Assembly: GCA_963712815.1 (NCBI GenBank)
Contig: CAVQJL010000012.1
Coordinates: 806,001 to 870,000, forward strand
Length of the DNA: 64,000 nt
Source of the DNA: RPQJ01 sp963712815
GTDB lineage: Bacteria > Pseudomonadota > Gammaproteobacteria > Steroidobacterales > Steroidobacteraceae
Reading direction: 5' to 3'
Shown here: positions 41,962 through 49,653 of the stretch, piece after piece
Layout of the letters: each line of letters begins with the position of its first letter
How positions within the stretch are numbered: the stretch's first letter is position 1
Notes under the pieces: generated by a model
Told to the model about the DNA's origin: nothing
Seen by the model: only the letters and a program-made list of their open reading frames with translations
Database searches by the model: none
Made by a program: the position numbers and the translations under genes

Positions 41962-42804
41962 GTGAAGACTCCTCCCGGCCTGCAGCCGTTGATCGACGAC
42001 GGCGTGATCGACGAAGTCGTCCGTTCGCTCAAGAGCGGCAAGGAAGCCACGGTCTACCTCGTGCGCTCCGGTTCGCACCTGCGTTGCGCCAAGGTCTATC
42101 GCGACATGGCACAGCGCAGCTTCCAGAAGCGTGTGCAGTACCAGGAGGGCCGCGGCGTCCGCGGCAGCCGCCAGGCCCGCGCGATGGGCAAGAGCACCAG
42201 CTTCGGTCGCCGGGAACAGGAGACTGCCTGGAAGAACGCCGAGGTGGACGCGCTCTACCAGCTCGTGGCCGCCGGCGTGCGCGTGCCGAAGCCGCTCGGC
42301 TACTTCGACGGCGTGCTGGTCATGGAGCTCGTTGCCGACGCGGACGGCAACCCTGCGCCGCGACTCGGCGAGGTGGAGCTTTCGGCCGGGACCGCCCGCG
42401 ATTATCACGGTGTGCTGATCCGCGACGTGGTGCGCATGCTCAGCCTGGGGCTGATCCACGGCGACCTGTCCGAGTTCAACGTGCTCGTGGCGCCCGACGG
42501 CCCGGTGATCATCGACCTGCCGCAGGCGGTCAACGCGGCCGGCAACAACGCGGCGCTGCCGATGCTCGAGCGCGACGTCAACAACCTGCGCTCCACGCTC
42601 GGGCGTTTTGCGCCGGAGCTGCTCGCCACCGAGTACGCGCGCGAGATGTGGGCGCTGTTCGAGCAGGGCGAGCTGCGGCCGGACAGCGTGCTGACGGGCG
42701 TGTTCGCAATCGAGGAGACGGTCGTCGATCCGGAGGACGTGATGCTCGTGATCGACGACGCGCGTGAGGAGGAGATCCAGCGCCAGCTACGACTGGCGGG
42801 CTAG
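41962..42804 (+). CDS. RIO1-family serine/threonine protein kinase
   Basis: A 280-residue kinase starting at GTG. Motifs follow the RIO fold: LKSGKEATVYLVRSG (P-loop substitute), CAKVYRD (Lys), HGDLSEFNVLV (catalytic Asp and Asn), and IDLPQAV (metal Asp). In eukaryotes and archaea RIO kinases act in 40S ribosome maturation; bacterial copies exist in Gammaproteobacteria, with unknown substrates. It ends in a 4-bp overlap (CTAG) with the convergent AbgT gene: each stop uses three bases of the palindrome. Confidence 0.92.
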   Translation: MKTPPGLQPLIDDGVIDEVVRSLKSGKEATVYLVRSGSHLRCAKVYRDMAQRSFQKRVQYQEGRGVRGSRQARAMGKSTSFGRREQETAWKNAEVDALYQLVAAGVRVPKPLGYFDGVLVMELVADADGNPAPRLGEVELSAGTARDYHGVLIRDVVRMLSLGLIHGDLSEFNVLVAPDGPVIIDLPQAVNAAGNNAALPMLERDVNNLRSTLGRFAPELLATEYAREMWALFEQGELRPDSVLTGVFAIEETVVDPEDVMLVIDDAREEEIQRQLRLAG

Positions 42805-44408
42805 CGCAGTCCCGGCACCACGTAGCGGACGGCCGCACCCGGCCCGACCGGCAGGTCGAGGACCACCCAGCCCACGGTCATCACGAGGCCAGCCACGAGG
42901 AACGAGACGGAGTACGGCAGCATCGCGGCGATCAGGCTGCCCATGCCGAAGCCGGCAACCCAGCGCTGGCAGAACACCAGCACCAGCGGAAAATAGACCA
43001 GCAGGGGCGTGATCGGGTTCGTGACGCTGTCGCCCATGCGATAGGCCGCCGTGGTCATCTCGGGCGAGATCCCGAGCAGCATCAGCATCGGCACCAGCAC
43101 CGGCGCGAGCATGGCCCACTTGGCGCTGGCCGAGCCGATCGCGAGGTTGATCGCCCCGGCGAGCAACACCAACGCGGCGACCAGCGCCGGCGCCGGAAGG
43201 CCCAGCCGGCCGATTGCCGCGGCCCCGTTGATGGCCGTGATCACGCCCAGGTTCGACCAATTGAACATCGCCACGAAGTGCGCAGCGACGAAGGCCATGA
43301 CGATGTAGTAGGCCATGCTGGCCATGCCGTCGCTGATCATCCGGATCTCGTCGCGATGATCGCGGTTCACGCCGGCCGCGCGCCCGTAAGCGACGCCCGT
43401 GACCAGGAACAGCAGGAAGAAACCGGCTACCAGCGATTCGAAGAACGGTTGCAGCGCCTGCGTGGCGCGGCCGTCCGCGGCGGCTGCCTCGTCGAACAGC
43501 GGCGCACCGCCGGGTCCGGACCATATCGCTGGCCAGGAAAGCACCCCGAACAGCACCACCACCACGAGCGCCGCGAATCCGGCCGCGCGCAGCCCGCGCC
43601 GCTCGGCGTCGGTGAGGGCTGCGCCCGCGGCGGCCACCGGCGCCTCAGCCGTCGGCGTCCAAGTGCCGAGGCGCGGCGCCACGACGCGCTCGGTGACGAA
43701 CCAGCCGATCGGAACGATGAAGAACGTCATCGCCGCAATGAAATACCAGTTGCCGGTGACCGTCATCTTCCAGTCCGGCACCAGCAGTTGCGCAGCCACC
43801 TCGGAAATGCCGAGCAGCAGGGCGTCGAACTGGCCCGGCAGAAGGTTCGCCGAGTACCCCCCCGACACGCCCGCGAACGAGGCCGCGATGCCGACGATCG
43901 GGTGGCGTCCGGCGGCCGCGAACAACGCCCCGGCCAGCGGGATCATCACCACGAAGGCCGCGTCCGAGGCCTGGTTGGCCATCACCGACACGAAGATCAC
44001 GATGGGCGTCAGCAGTGCCTGCGGCGCGAGGCCCACGCCGGCACGCATCGCCGCGCCGGCAAGCCCGGTGCGCTCGGCGATGCCTGCCCCGAGCATGACG
44101 AGCAGCACGTATCCGAGCGGTGCGAATCCCATCAGTGTTCGCGGCATCTCGACGAACAGGCGCGTGAGGTTGCCGCTCGCGAGCAGGCTGCTCGCCTCGA
44201 TGGTCTTCTGGCTGACCGGGTTGACGGCTTGCCAGCCCGCGGCGGCGCCGATCACGCTCAGTACGATCACTGCGCCAATCAGCCACAGGAAGATCAGCAC
44301 GGGGTCCGGCAATCGGTTGCCGGCCCGCTCGATCGCGTCGAGCAGGCGGCGTCCGCGCGCGCCGCCGGATCGCTCGGGCGCGACAGGCTTCGCGGACTTC
44401 GAGGTCAA
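42801..44408 (-). CDS. AbgT-family transporter
   Basis: A 535-residue inner-membrane protein with about 12 helices. Signatures of AbgT permeases are DAIERAGNRLPDPVLIFLWLIGAV at the N-terminus, SVMANQASDAAFVVMIPLAGALF, and SASAKWAMLAPVLVPMLMLLGISPE ... DSVTNPITPLL near the end. Family members import p-aminobenzoyl-glutamate or export sulphonamides and other antimetabolites. The start chosen is TTG, which overlaps the M20 amidohydrolase stop (TTGA); an upstream ATG at 44462 would overlap 58 bp. Linkage to an M20 hydrolase supports uptake and hydrolysis of an acyl-amino acid. Confidence 0.86.
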   Translation of the reverse strand: MTSKSAKPVAPERSGGARGRRLLDAIERAGNRLPDPVLIFLWLIGAVIVLSVIGAAAGWQAVNPVSQKTIEASSLLASGNLTRLFVEMPRTLMGFAPLGYVLLVMLGAGIAERTGLAGAAMRAGVGLAPQALLTPIVIFVSVMANQASDAAFVVMIPLAGALFAAAGRHPIVGIAASFAGVSGGYSANLLPGQFDALLLGISEVAAQLLVPDWKMTVTGNWYFIAAMTFFIVPIGWFVTERVVAPRLGTWTPTAEAPVAAAGAALTDAERRGLRAAGFAALVVVVLFGVLSWPAIWSGPGGAPLFDEAAAADGRATQALQPFFESLVAGFFLLFLVTGVAYGRAAGVNRDHRDEIRMISDGMASMAYYIVMAFVAAHFVAMFNWSNLGVITAINGAAAIGRLGLPAPALVAALVLLAGAINLAIGSASAKWAMLAPVLVPMLMLLGISPEMTTAAYRMGDSVTNPITPLLVYFPLVLVFCQRWVAGFGMGSLIAAMLPYSVSFLVAGLVMTVGWVVLDLPVGPGAAVRYVVPGLR

Positions 44409-45613
44409 GGACTGCCGCCGGGCGGCGGGCTCGCGAGCCACGCCTCGGCGATGCGCACCCACGCGCTGCCGCCGAGCGGGATGAGATCGTCATTGAAATC
44501 GTAGCTCGGGTTGTGAAGCATGCAGGGCCCGAGCCCGTGACCGCCGTCGCGGTGCGCGCCGTCGCCGTTGCCGATCAGGAAGTAGCAGCCCGGCTTCGCC
44601 TGCAGGAAGAAGCTGAAATCCTCCGCGCCCATGGTGGGTCGGAAGTCGAGCACGTTCTGCGGACCCACGACCTCGCCGAGCACGCCGCGGATGAAATCGG
44701 TCTCGGCCACGTGATTGACGGTCGCGGGGTACTGGCGGCGGAACGAGAATTCGCACTGCGAATCGAAGGCGGTGCAGGTCGCCTCGGCGACCGTCTTCAT
44801 CCGCCGCTCGATCAGCTCGAGCACCTCCTCCGAGAAGGTTCGGACCGTCCCCTCGAGCACGCAGTCGTCCGGCACGACGTTGACCGCCTCGCCGGCATGG
44901 ATCTTCGTCACCGAGATCACGCCGGTGTCGAGCGGGTGCTTGTTGCGGGTGAGGATGGTCTGGAAAGCCTGCACCATCTGGCAGGCGACCGGCACCGGGT
45001 CGATGCCGTTGTGAGGCATCGCCGCGTGCGAGCCCTTGCCGCGGATCGTGACCTTGAACTCGTTGCTCGAGGCGAAGGTGGGGCCCGCACAGAGCGCGAA
45101 CTGGCCGACGCCAAGGCCCGGCCAGTTGTGCGCGCCGAAGATCGCCTCCATCGGAAAGCGCTCGAAGAGACCGTCCTTGATCATCTCGAGCGCACCGGCA
45201 CCGCCCTCCTCCGCCGGCTGGAACACGAGGTACACGGTGCCGTCGAAGTTGCGGTGGCCCGCGAGGTGCTTCGCCGCGGCGAGCAGCATCGCCGTGTGGC
45301 CGTCGTGCCCGCAGGCGTGCATCCTGCCCGTGTGCCGGCTGGCGTGCGCGAAGCGGTTGTGCTCGGTCATCGGCAGCGCGTCGATGTCGGCACGCAGGCC
45401 GACGGCGCGGCGCGAATCGCCGCCCCGGACGATGCCCACCACCCCGGTCTTGCCGAGCCCGCGATGAACGGGAATTCCCCAGCCCTCGAGCGTGCGGGCG
45501 ATCAGGTCCGAGGTGCGGTTCTCGACGAAGCACAGTTCGGGATGGGCGTGGATGTCGCGCCTCAGGGTGGCGATGGCCGCGGCATCGGCCAGTATCGATT
45601 CGATCATGCGCAT
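44405..45613 (-). CDS. M20-family amidohydrolase (aminoacylase/hippurate-hydrolase type)
   Basis: A 402-residue metallohydrolase. The ATG has GGAAGGA upstream. Motifs: RRDIHAHPELCFVE, GLRADIDALPM, GRMHACGHDGHTAML (metal-binding Cys/His), VFQPAEEGGAGA (catalytic Glu), GKGSHAAMPHNGIDP and GAEDFSFF. It hydrolyses amides such as N-acyl amino acids, hippurate or p-aminobenzoyl-glutamate in the cytoplasm. It lies upstream of the abgT gene and is coupled to it by a 4-bp overlap. AbgA/AbgB-type function is plausible, yet only one subunit gene is present here. Confidence 0.92.
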   Translation of the reverse strand: MRMIESILADAAAIATLRRDIHAHPELCFVENRTSDLIARTLEGWGIPVHRGLGKTGVVGIVRGGDSRRAVGLRADIDALPMTEHNRFAHASRHTGRMHACGHDGHTAMLLAAAKHLAGHRNFDGTVYLVFQPAEEGGAGALEMIKDGLFERFPMEAIFGAHNWPGLGVGQFALCAGPTFASSNEFKVTIRGKGSHAAMPHNGIDPVPVACQMVQAFQTILTRNKHPLDTGVISVTKIHAGEAVNVVPDDCVLEGTVRTFSEEVLELIERRMKTVAEATCTAFDSQCEFSFRRQYPATVNHVAETDFIRGVLGEVVGPQNVLDFRPTMGAEDFSFFLQAKPGCYFLIGNGDGAHRDGGHGLGPCMLHNPSYDFNDDLIPLGGSAWVRIAEAWLASPPPGGSP

Positions 45614-45762
45614 GCGGTGTCCTTCCGGGTCGAGGAGGATCGCGGGACGGGTCGGGATCGCGCGGCGCCGCGCCGCCCGCGGATCCTGCCTGATCGCGCG
45701 CCACGCCCGCAATGACTGCAGCCCGCGCGACACGGGCTGGCCGCCACCCGGCCCGTTGGATC

Positions 45763-46542
45763 ATGATCGCCGCCATGCTCATCGCCTACACGCGAGCGGT
45801 CAGTCCGACGCTCGCCGACTGCGAACTCACCCACCTCGAGCGCCAGCCGCTGGATGCGGCCCGTGCCGTCCGGGAACACGAGGGCTACGAGGCCCTGCTG
45901 ACGGGGTTCGGCGCGACGGTGCGCCGACTGCCTGCCGAGCCGACGCTGCCCGACGCTGTGTTCGTCGAGGACACCGCCGTCGTGCTCGATGAGATCGCGG
46001 TCATCACTCGTCCCGGCGCCGCGTCGCGACGCCCCGAGACCGCCTCGACCGCCGCCGCCCTCGCCGCCCACCGGCCGCTGGCGCACATCGATGGCCCGGG
46101 CACGCTCGACGGGGGCGACGTGCTGGTGGCGGGCCGCCGCGTTTTCGTTGGACTGTCCTCCCGCAGCAACCGCGCCGCGATCGAGCAGCTGGCCCAGGTA
46201 TTGCGACCCTGGGACTACGAGGTGGTCCCGGTCAACTTCGGCGGTTGCCTGCACCTGAAGTCGGCGGTCACCCGGCTGGCCGACGGCTTGCTGTTGCTGA
46301 ATCCGCACTGGGTGGATCCCGCCGTGTTCGCGGGACACCGGGCCGTGGCCGTGGACCCGACCGAACCGCATGCCGGCAACGCCCTCGCGCTCGGCGACTC
46401 GGTCATGCATCCCTTGCACTTCCCACGCACGCGCTCGCGCCTCGAATCCGAGGGGCTGCGCGTGGCGCCAGTCGCGATGACGGAACTCGCCAAGGCCGAG
46501 GCAGGCGTGACCTGCTGCAGCCTCATCCTTGCGCCGGCCTGA
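45763..46542 (+). CDS. Dimethylarginine dimethylaminohydrolase-like enzyme (DDAH)
   Basis: A 259-residue guanidino-group hydrolase. Visible active-site pieces: DAVFVEDTAVVLDE (Asp/Glu), GTLDGGDVLVAGRRVF, HLKSAVTRLADG with the His, and GVTCCSLILAP containing the nucleophile Cys near the C-terminus. It converts methylated arginines or a related compound to citrulline plus amine. A second ATG (45775) gives MLIAYTRAVSP, a typical N-terminus, so the true product may be 255 residues. It is divergent from the M20/AbgT operon and could supply amino acids along with it. Confidence 0.85.
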   Translation: MIAAMLIAYTRAVSPTLADCELTHLERQPLDAARAVREHEGYEALLTGFGATVRRLPAEPTLPDAVFVEDTAVVLDEIAVITRPGAASRRPETASTAAALAAHRPLAHIDGPGTLDGGDVLVAGRRVFVGLSSRSNRAAIEQLAQVLRPWDYEVVPVNFGGCLHLKSAVTRLADGLLLLNPHWVDPAVFAGHRAVAVDPTEPHAGNALALGDSVMHPLHFPRTRSRLESEGLRVAPVAMTELAKAEAGVTCCSLILAPA

Positions 46543-46660
46543 GCCGATCGGCCAATCGGCGCCGCCGCTTCTTGCGCCACCTCTCAGTTTTGCCGCACAA
46601 GGATTCTCCTTATGTCACTCGAGCACTTAGGCTCGGCGAGTGTCATTTTCATGAGTCCCG

Positions 46661-49639
46661 ATGGATCCCTCCACCGGTCAATCCCCCTCGGGTGCCAGGA
46701 CGCAGCCCCGCGCAGCAAAGCGCAGGTCGCTGCGAGCCACCTATGAGACGCTGCCGTTCGCCGAGCAGTTCCGGCTGAATGCGGCTGCGGCCGTGGTGGC
46801 CGCTGTGCTGGCATTCCAGTTCGTCGGCGCTCTGTGGGACACGCGACGCGCGCGCGAGGAGGCGCTCGATCTCGCCGAGGCGCGGGTGAGCGCCATGGCG
46901 ACGCGGCTCGAGCAGGCGGGCGGCGGAGCGCTGGACGACCTGTCGGGCCATCCGGAACTGCTGTCGGCCACCTTCAGCCTCGAGGGCGGGGAGGTCCTCG
47001 AGCGCTACGTCCGCAGCGACCGCGCGGGTCGCGGCGCACCCGACTGGACGTCGCGCCCGCCCGGCTGGTGGTACGGGCTCCGGTCCTACCTCGCGCTCGC
47101 CCCGATCTATGTCGGCAGCGCCGTGCCGCTGGGGCCGCTCACCGGCAGCGTCAGCGTCGTCGTGGACCACCGCCACGTGTGGCGGGCCGCTTGGGCGCGC
47201 CTCGTGCAGACGCCGGTCGCGCTGCTGTTCGCCGTGCTCGCCGTGTGGTTCGCGACCGGCGTGCTGCGTCGCGAGGTCGAGGAGCGCATGGCGCCGCTGA
47301 TCGATGCGATCGCGACCGACGCCGTGGAGCCCGCCCGGGGTCGAAGTCGCTTCGACGCCGACGCGGGACTTGCCGCCATCGCGGCACGGTTCCAGGCGAT
47401 GAAGGATCAGATGGCCCGGTACGATCGCGACCTCGTCGAGACGCGCCACGCGGCGGGCCGCCGCATCCTCGAGCGCACCCGGGAAATCGAGGAGAAGCTG
47501 CGCAAGTCCGAAGCGATGATGCGCTCCAAGGACGAATTTCTCGCCAACATGAGCCACGAGATCCGCACCCCGATGAACGGGGTGCTCGGCATGGCGGAGC
47601 TGCTGGCCGGCACCGACCTCGACAAGCGCCAGCGGCGCTTCGTGGACTCGATGCGCGCCGCCGCCGAAACGATGATGCAGATCATCAACGACATCCTCGA
47701 CGACTCCAAGATCGAGGCCGGCAAGATGGAACTCGTGCTCGAGCCGTTCGACGTCCGCGAGCTCGTCGAGCAGGCCGCGCTGCTCTACGCAGGGCGCGCC
47801 GAGCGCAAGAAGCTCGAGATGATCTGCCGCATCGAGCCCACCGTGCCGAGCGTCGTGATGGGCGACCTGCTGCGGATCCGGCAGGTCCTCGGCAACCTGC
47901 TCTCGAACGCGGTGAAGTACACCGAGAGCGGGGAAGTGGAACTGCGCGTCGGCCTCGACAACCTGCGCGACGGCCAGTGCCGGCTGCACTTCGGCATCCG
48001 CGACACCGGGCCCGGCATCCCGGAGTCCGACCAGAGCGGCGTGTTCCAGGCCTTCACCCAGCTCGGCGGAACCTCGCGCCTCGGCGGCACGGGCCTCGGC
48101 CTGTCGATCGCCAACCGGCTGGTGCGCCTCATGGGCGGCGAGAAGATCGAGCTGCGCAGCGAAATCGGCCGCGGCAGCACGTTCTCGTTCGTGCTCCCGT
48201 TCGAGGTCCGCGAGGCGGCCCCGGTTCCGAACGCTGCGAGCGACGAGTTCGGCGGACTGCGCGTGCTCGTCGTGGACGACAACTCGACCAGCCTGCTGCT
48301 GCTCGACGAGATGATGGCGAACTGGTCGGCCGAGGTGACGCCGCTCAATCGCGCCAAGGTGGCCATCGAGCGCATGCGCGAAGCGGCCACGCGCGACCGG
48401 GCGTTCGACGTGGTGCTGCTCGACCACAACCTGCCCGACGCCACGACCGAGCAGCTGCTGCGCACGATCCGGCTCGAGCCGGCCCTTGCCCAGACCTACG
48501 TCGTGCTGCTCAGCGCGCTCGCCTTCGATCCCCCGTTCGAGGGCGGTCGTGCCATCGCCCCGGACGCGACCATCGGCAAGCCGGTGCGCCAGCAACTGCT
48601 TCGCAATGCCCTCGCCGCATCGCGGCAGCCGCGCGTCCAGGCGGCCGCAGAGCCGCCCCGGCCGGAGAGCAAGCCGGCGCCGGAGCCGCGCCGCACGGCC
48701 TCGCTGGGCCTGCGCGTGCTGGTTGCGGACGACAACGCCATCAATCGCGAGGTGGCGGTCGCGATGCTCGACGTGCTCGGCTGCAGCGCGGTCATCGCGG
48801 GCGACGGACGCGCCGCCGTGGCCGAGGCGCAACGCGAGCGCTTCGACGTCATCCTCATGGATTGCCAGATGCCCAGCATGGACGGTTACATGGCGACGGC
48901 CGCGATCCGCAGTGAGGAGCAACGTCGCGGCGAGGCCGTCACGCCGATCGTCGCACTCACGGCCAACGTGCTGGCCCGGGACCGCGAGCGGTGCCTAGCC
49001 GCCGGCATGAACGCCTTCCTTGCCAAGCCCTTCAAGGCGGAACAGCTCGCCGAGCTCCTCGAGCCGATCGCCGCGGCGCGCGGCGCCGGAGCCGCTGCGG
49101 TGCCCGCCGACGCACCAGCCGCCGGGCCAATCATCGGACCCACCGCGACGGCAGCGGCGACACCCGGGCAGAAGGAGTCACTCGCCGCCGCCGCAGGGCC
49201 GGAAGCCGAGCGGTCGCTGAGTGCAAGCGAGGTCGCCGCCGTGCTCGAGTCGCCCACCGTCGGCCAGGAGACGGCCGTGCGGCTGATGGTGCTCGACCCG
49301 GAGCAGGTGCTCGCCATCCGCGGCCTCGGCAAGCCGGAACTCTTCGAGCGGCTGTGCGAGGCGCTGTTCGCCTCGGCAGGCGACGCGTTTTCGCGCATCG
49401 ACGAAGCGCTCGCCGCGAACCGTCTTGACGACCTCGCCGAGGCCGCCCACGCCCTCAAGTCTCCGGTCGCGAACCTCGGTGGTCGGCGTCTCGCCGAGAT
49501 GCTCGAGCGCTGCGAAACCCTCGCGCGCAGTGACGGCGACCTCGCCGCGATGCGCCGCATCGCCACCGGGCTGAAACCCCACTACGCCGCGCTGGTTGCG
49601 GCCCTGCAGGCAGAAATTCGTCGCGCCGCCGTCGGCTGA
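46661..49639 (+). CDS. Hybrid sensor histidine kinase with two receivers and HPt
   Basis: A 992-residue BarA-style protein. An N-terminal charged tail is followed by TM1 (about residues 43-60), a periplasmic loop and TM2 (about 180-200), HAMP-like and coiled segment, HisKA with phospho-His299 (MSHEIRTPMNG), HATPase_c (GNLLSNAVKYTESG, DTGPGIPES, GGTGLGLSIANRL), REC1 with Asp588 (VVLLDHNLPD), REC2 with Asp734 (VILMDCQMPSMDGY), and HPt with His930 (AHALKSPVANLGG). REC1 is more divergent than REC2 but still has the Asp and GKP Lys. It should run a His-Asp-His-Asp relay. The target response regulator is not obvious; the next gene has a REC domain. Confidence 0.92.
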   Translation: MDPSTGQSPSGARTQPRAAKRRSLRATYETLPFAEQFRLNAAAAVVAAVLAFQFVGALWDTRRAREEALDLAEARVSAMATRLEQAGGGALDDLSGHPELLSATFSLEGGEVLERYVRSDRAGRGAPDWTSRPPGWWYGLRSYLALAPIYVGSAVPLGPLTGSVSVVVDHRHVWRAAWARLVQTPVALLFAVLAVWFATGVLRREVEERMAPLIDAIATDAVEPARGRSRFDADAGLAAIAARFQAMKDQMARYDRDLVETRHAAGRRILERTREIEEKLRKSEAMMRSKDEFLANMSHEIRTPMNGVLGMAELLAGTDLDKRQRRFVDSMRAAAETMMQIINDILDDSKIEAGKMELVLEPFDVRELVEQAALLYAGRAERKKLEMICRIEPTVPSVVMGDLLRIRQVLGNLLSNAVKYTESGEVELRVGLDNLRDGQCRLHFGIRDTGPGIPESDQSGVFQAFTQLGGTSRLGGTGLGLSIANRLVRLMGGEKIELRSEIGRGSTFSFVLPFEVREAAPVPNAASDEFGGLRVLVVDDNSTSLLLLDEMMANWSAEVTPLNRAKVAIERMREAATRDRAFDVVLLDHNLPDATTEQLLRTIRLEPALAQTYVVLLSALAFDPPFEGGRAIAPDATIGKPVRQQLLRNALAASRQPRVQAAAEPPRPESKPAPEPRRTASLGLRVLVADDNAINREVAVAMLDVLGCSAVIAGDGRAAVAEAQRERFDVILMDCQMPSMDGYMATAAIRSEEQRRGEAVTPIVALTANVLARDRERCLAAGMNAFLAKPFKAEQLAELLEPIAAARGAGAAAVPADAPAAGPIIGPTATAAATPGQKESLAAAAGPEAERSLSASEVAAVLESPTVGQETAVRLMVLDPEQVLAIRGLGKPELFERLCEALFASAGDAFSRIDEALAANRLDDLAEAAHALKSPVANLGGRRLAEMLERCETLARSDGDLAAMRRIATGLKPHYAALVAALQAEIRRAAVG

Positions 49640-49653
49640 AGAGGACCCGATCC

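Noticed and set aside
39849..42050. A 733-residue minus-strand frame opposite the GDPD and M28 genes
   Set aside because: Composition is Arg/His/Gln-rich without any domain, as expected for antisense of GC-rich code. The plus-strand genes have full catalytic motifs.
46616..46646. Imperfect inverted repeat CACTCGAGC ... GCTCGGCGAGTG before the hybrid kinase
   Set aside because: The arms contain a bulge and match no regulator consensus known to me; it may be a binding site but support is weak.
46649..48922. A 757-residue minus-strand frame opposite the hybrid kinase
   Set aside because: It lies antisense to HisKA, HATPase and REC domains that are intact on the plus strand.
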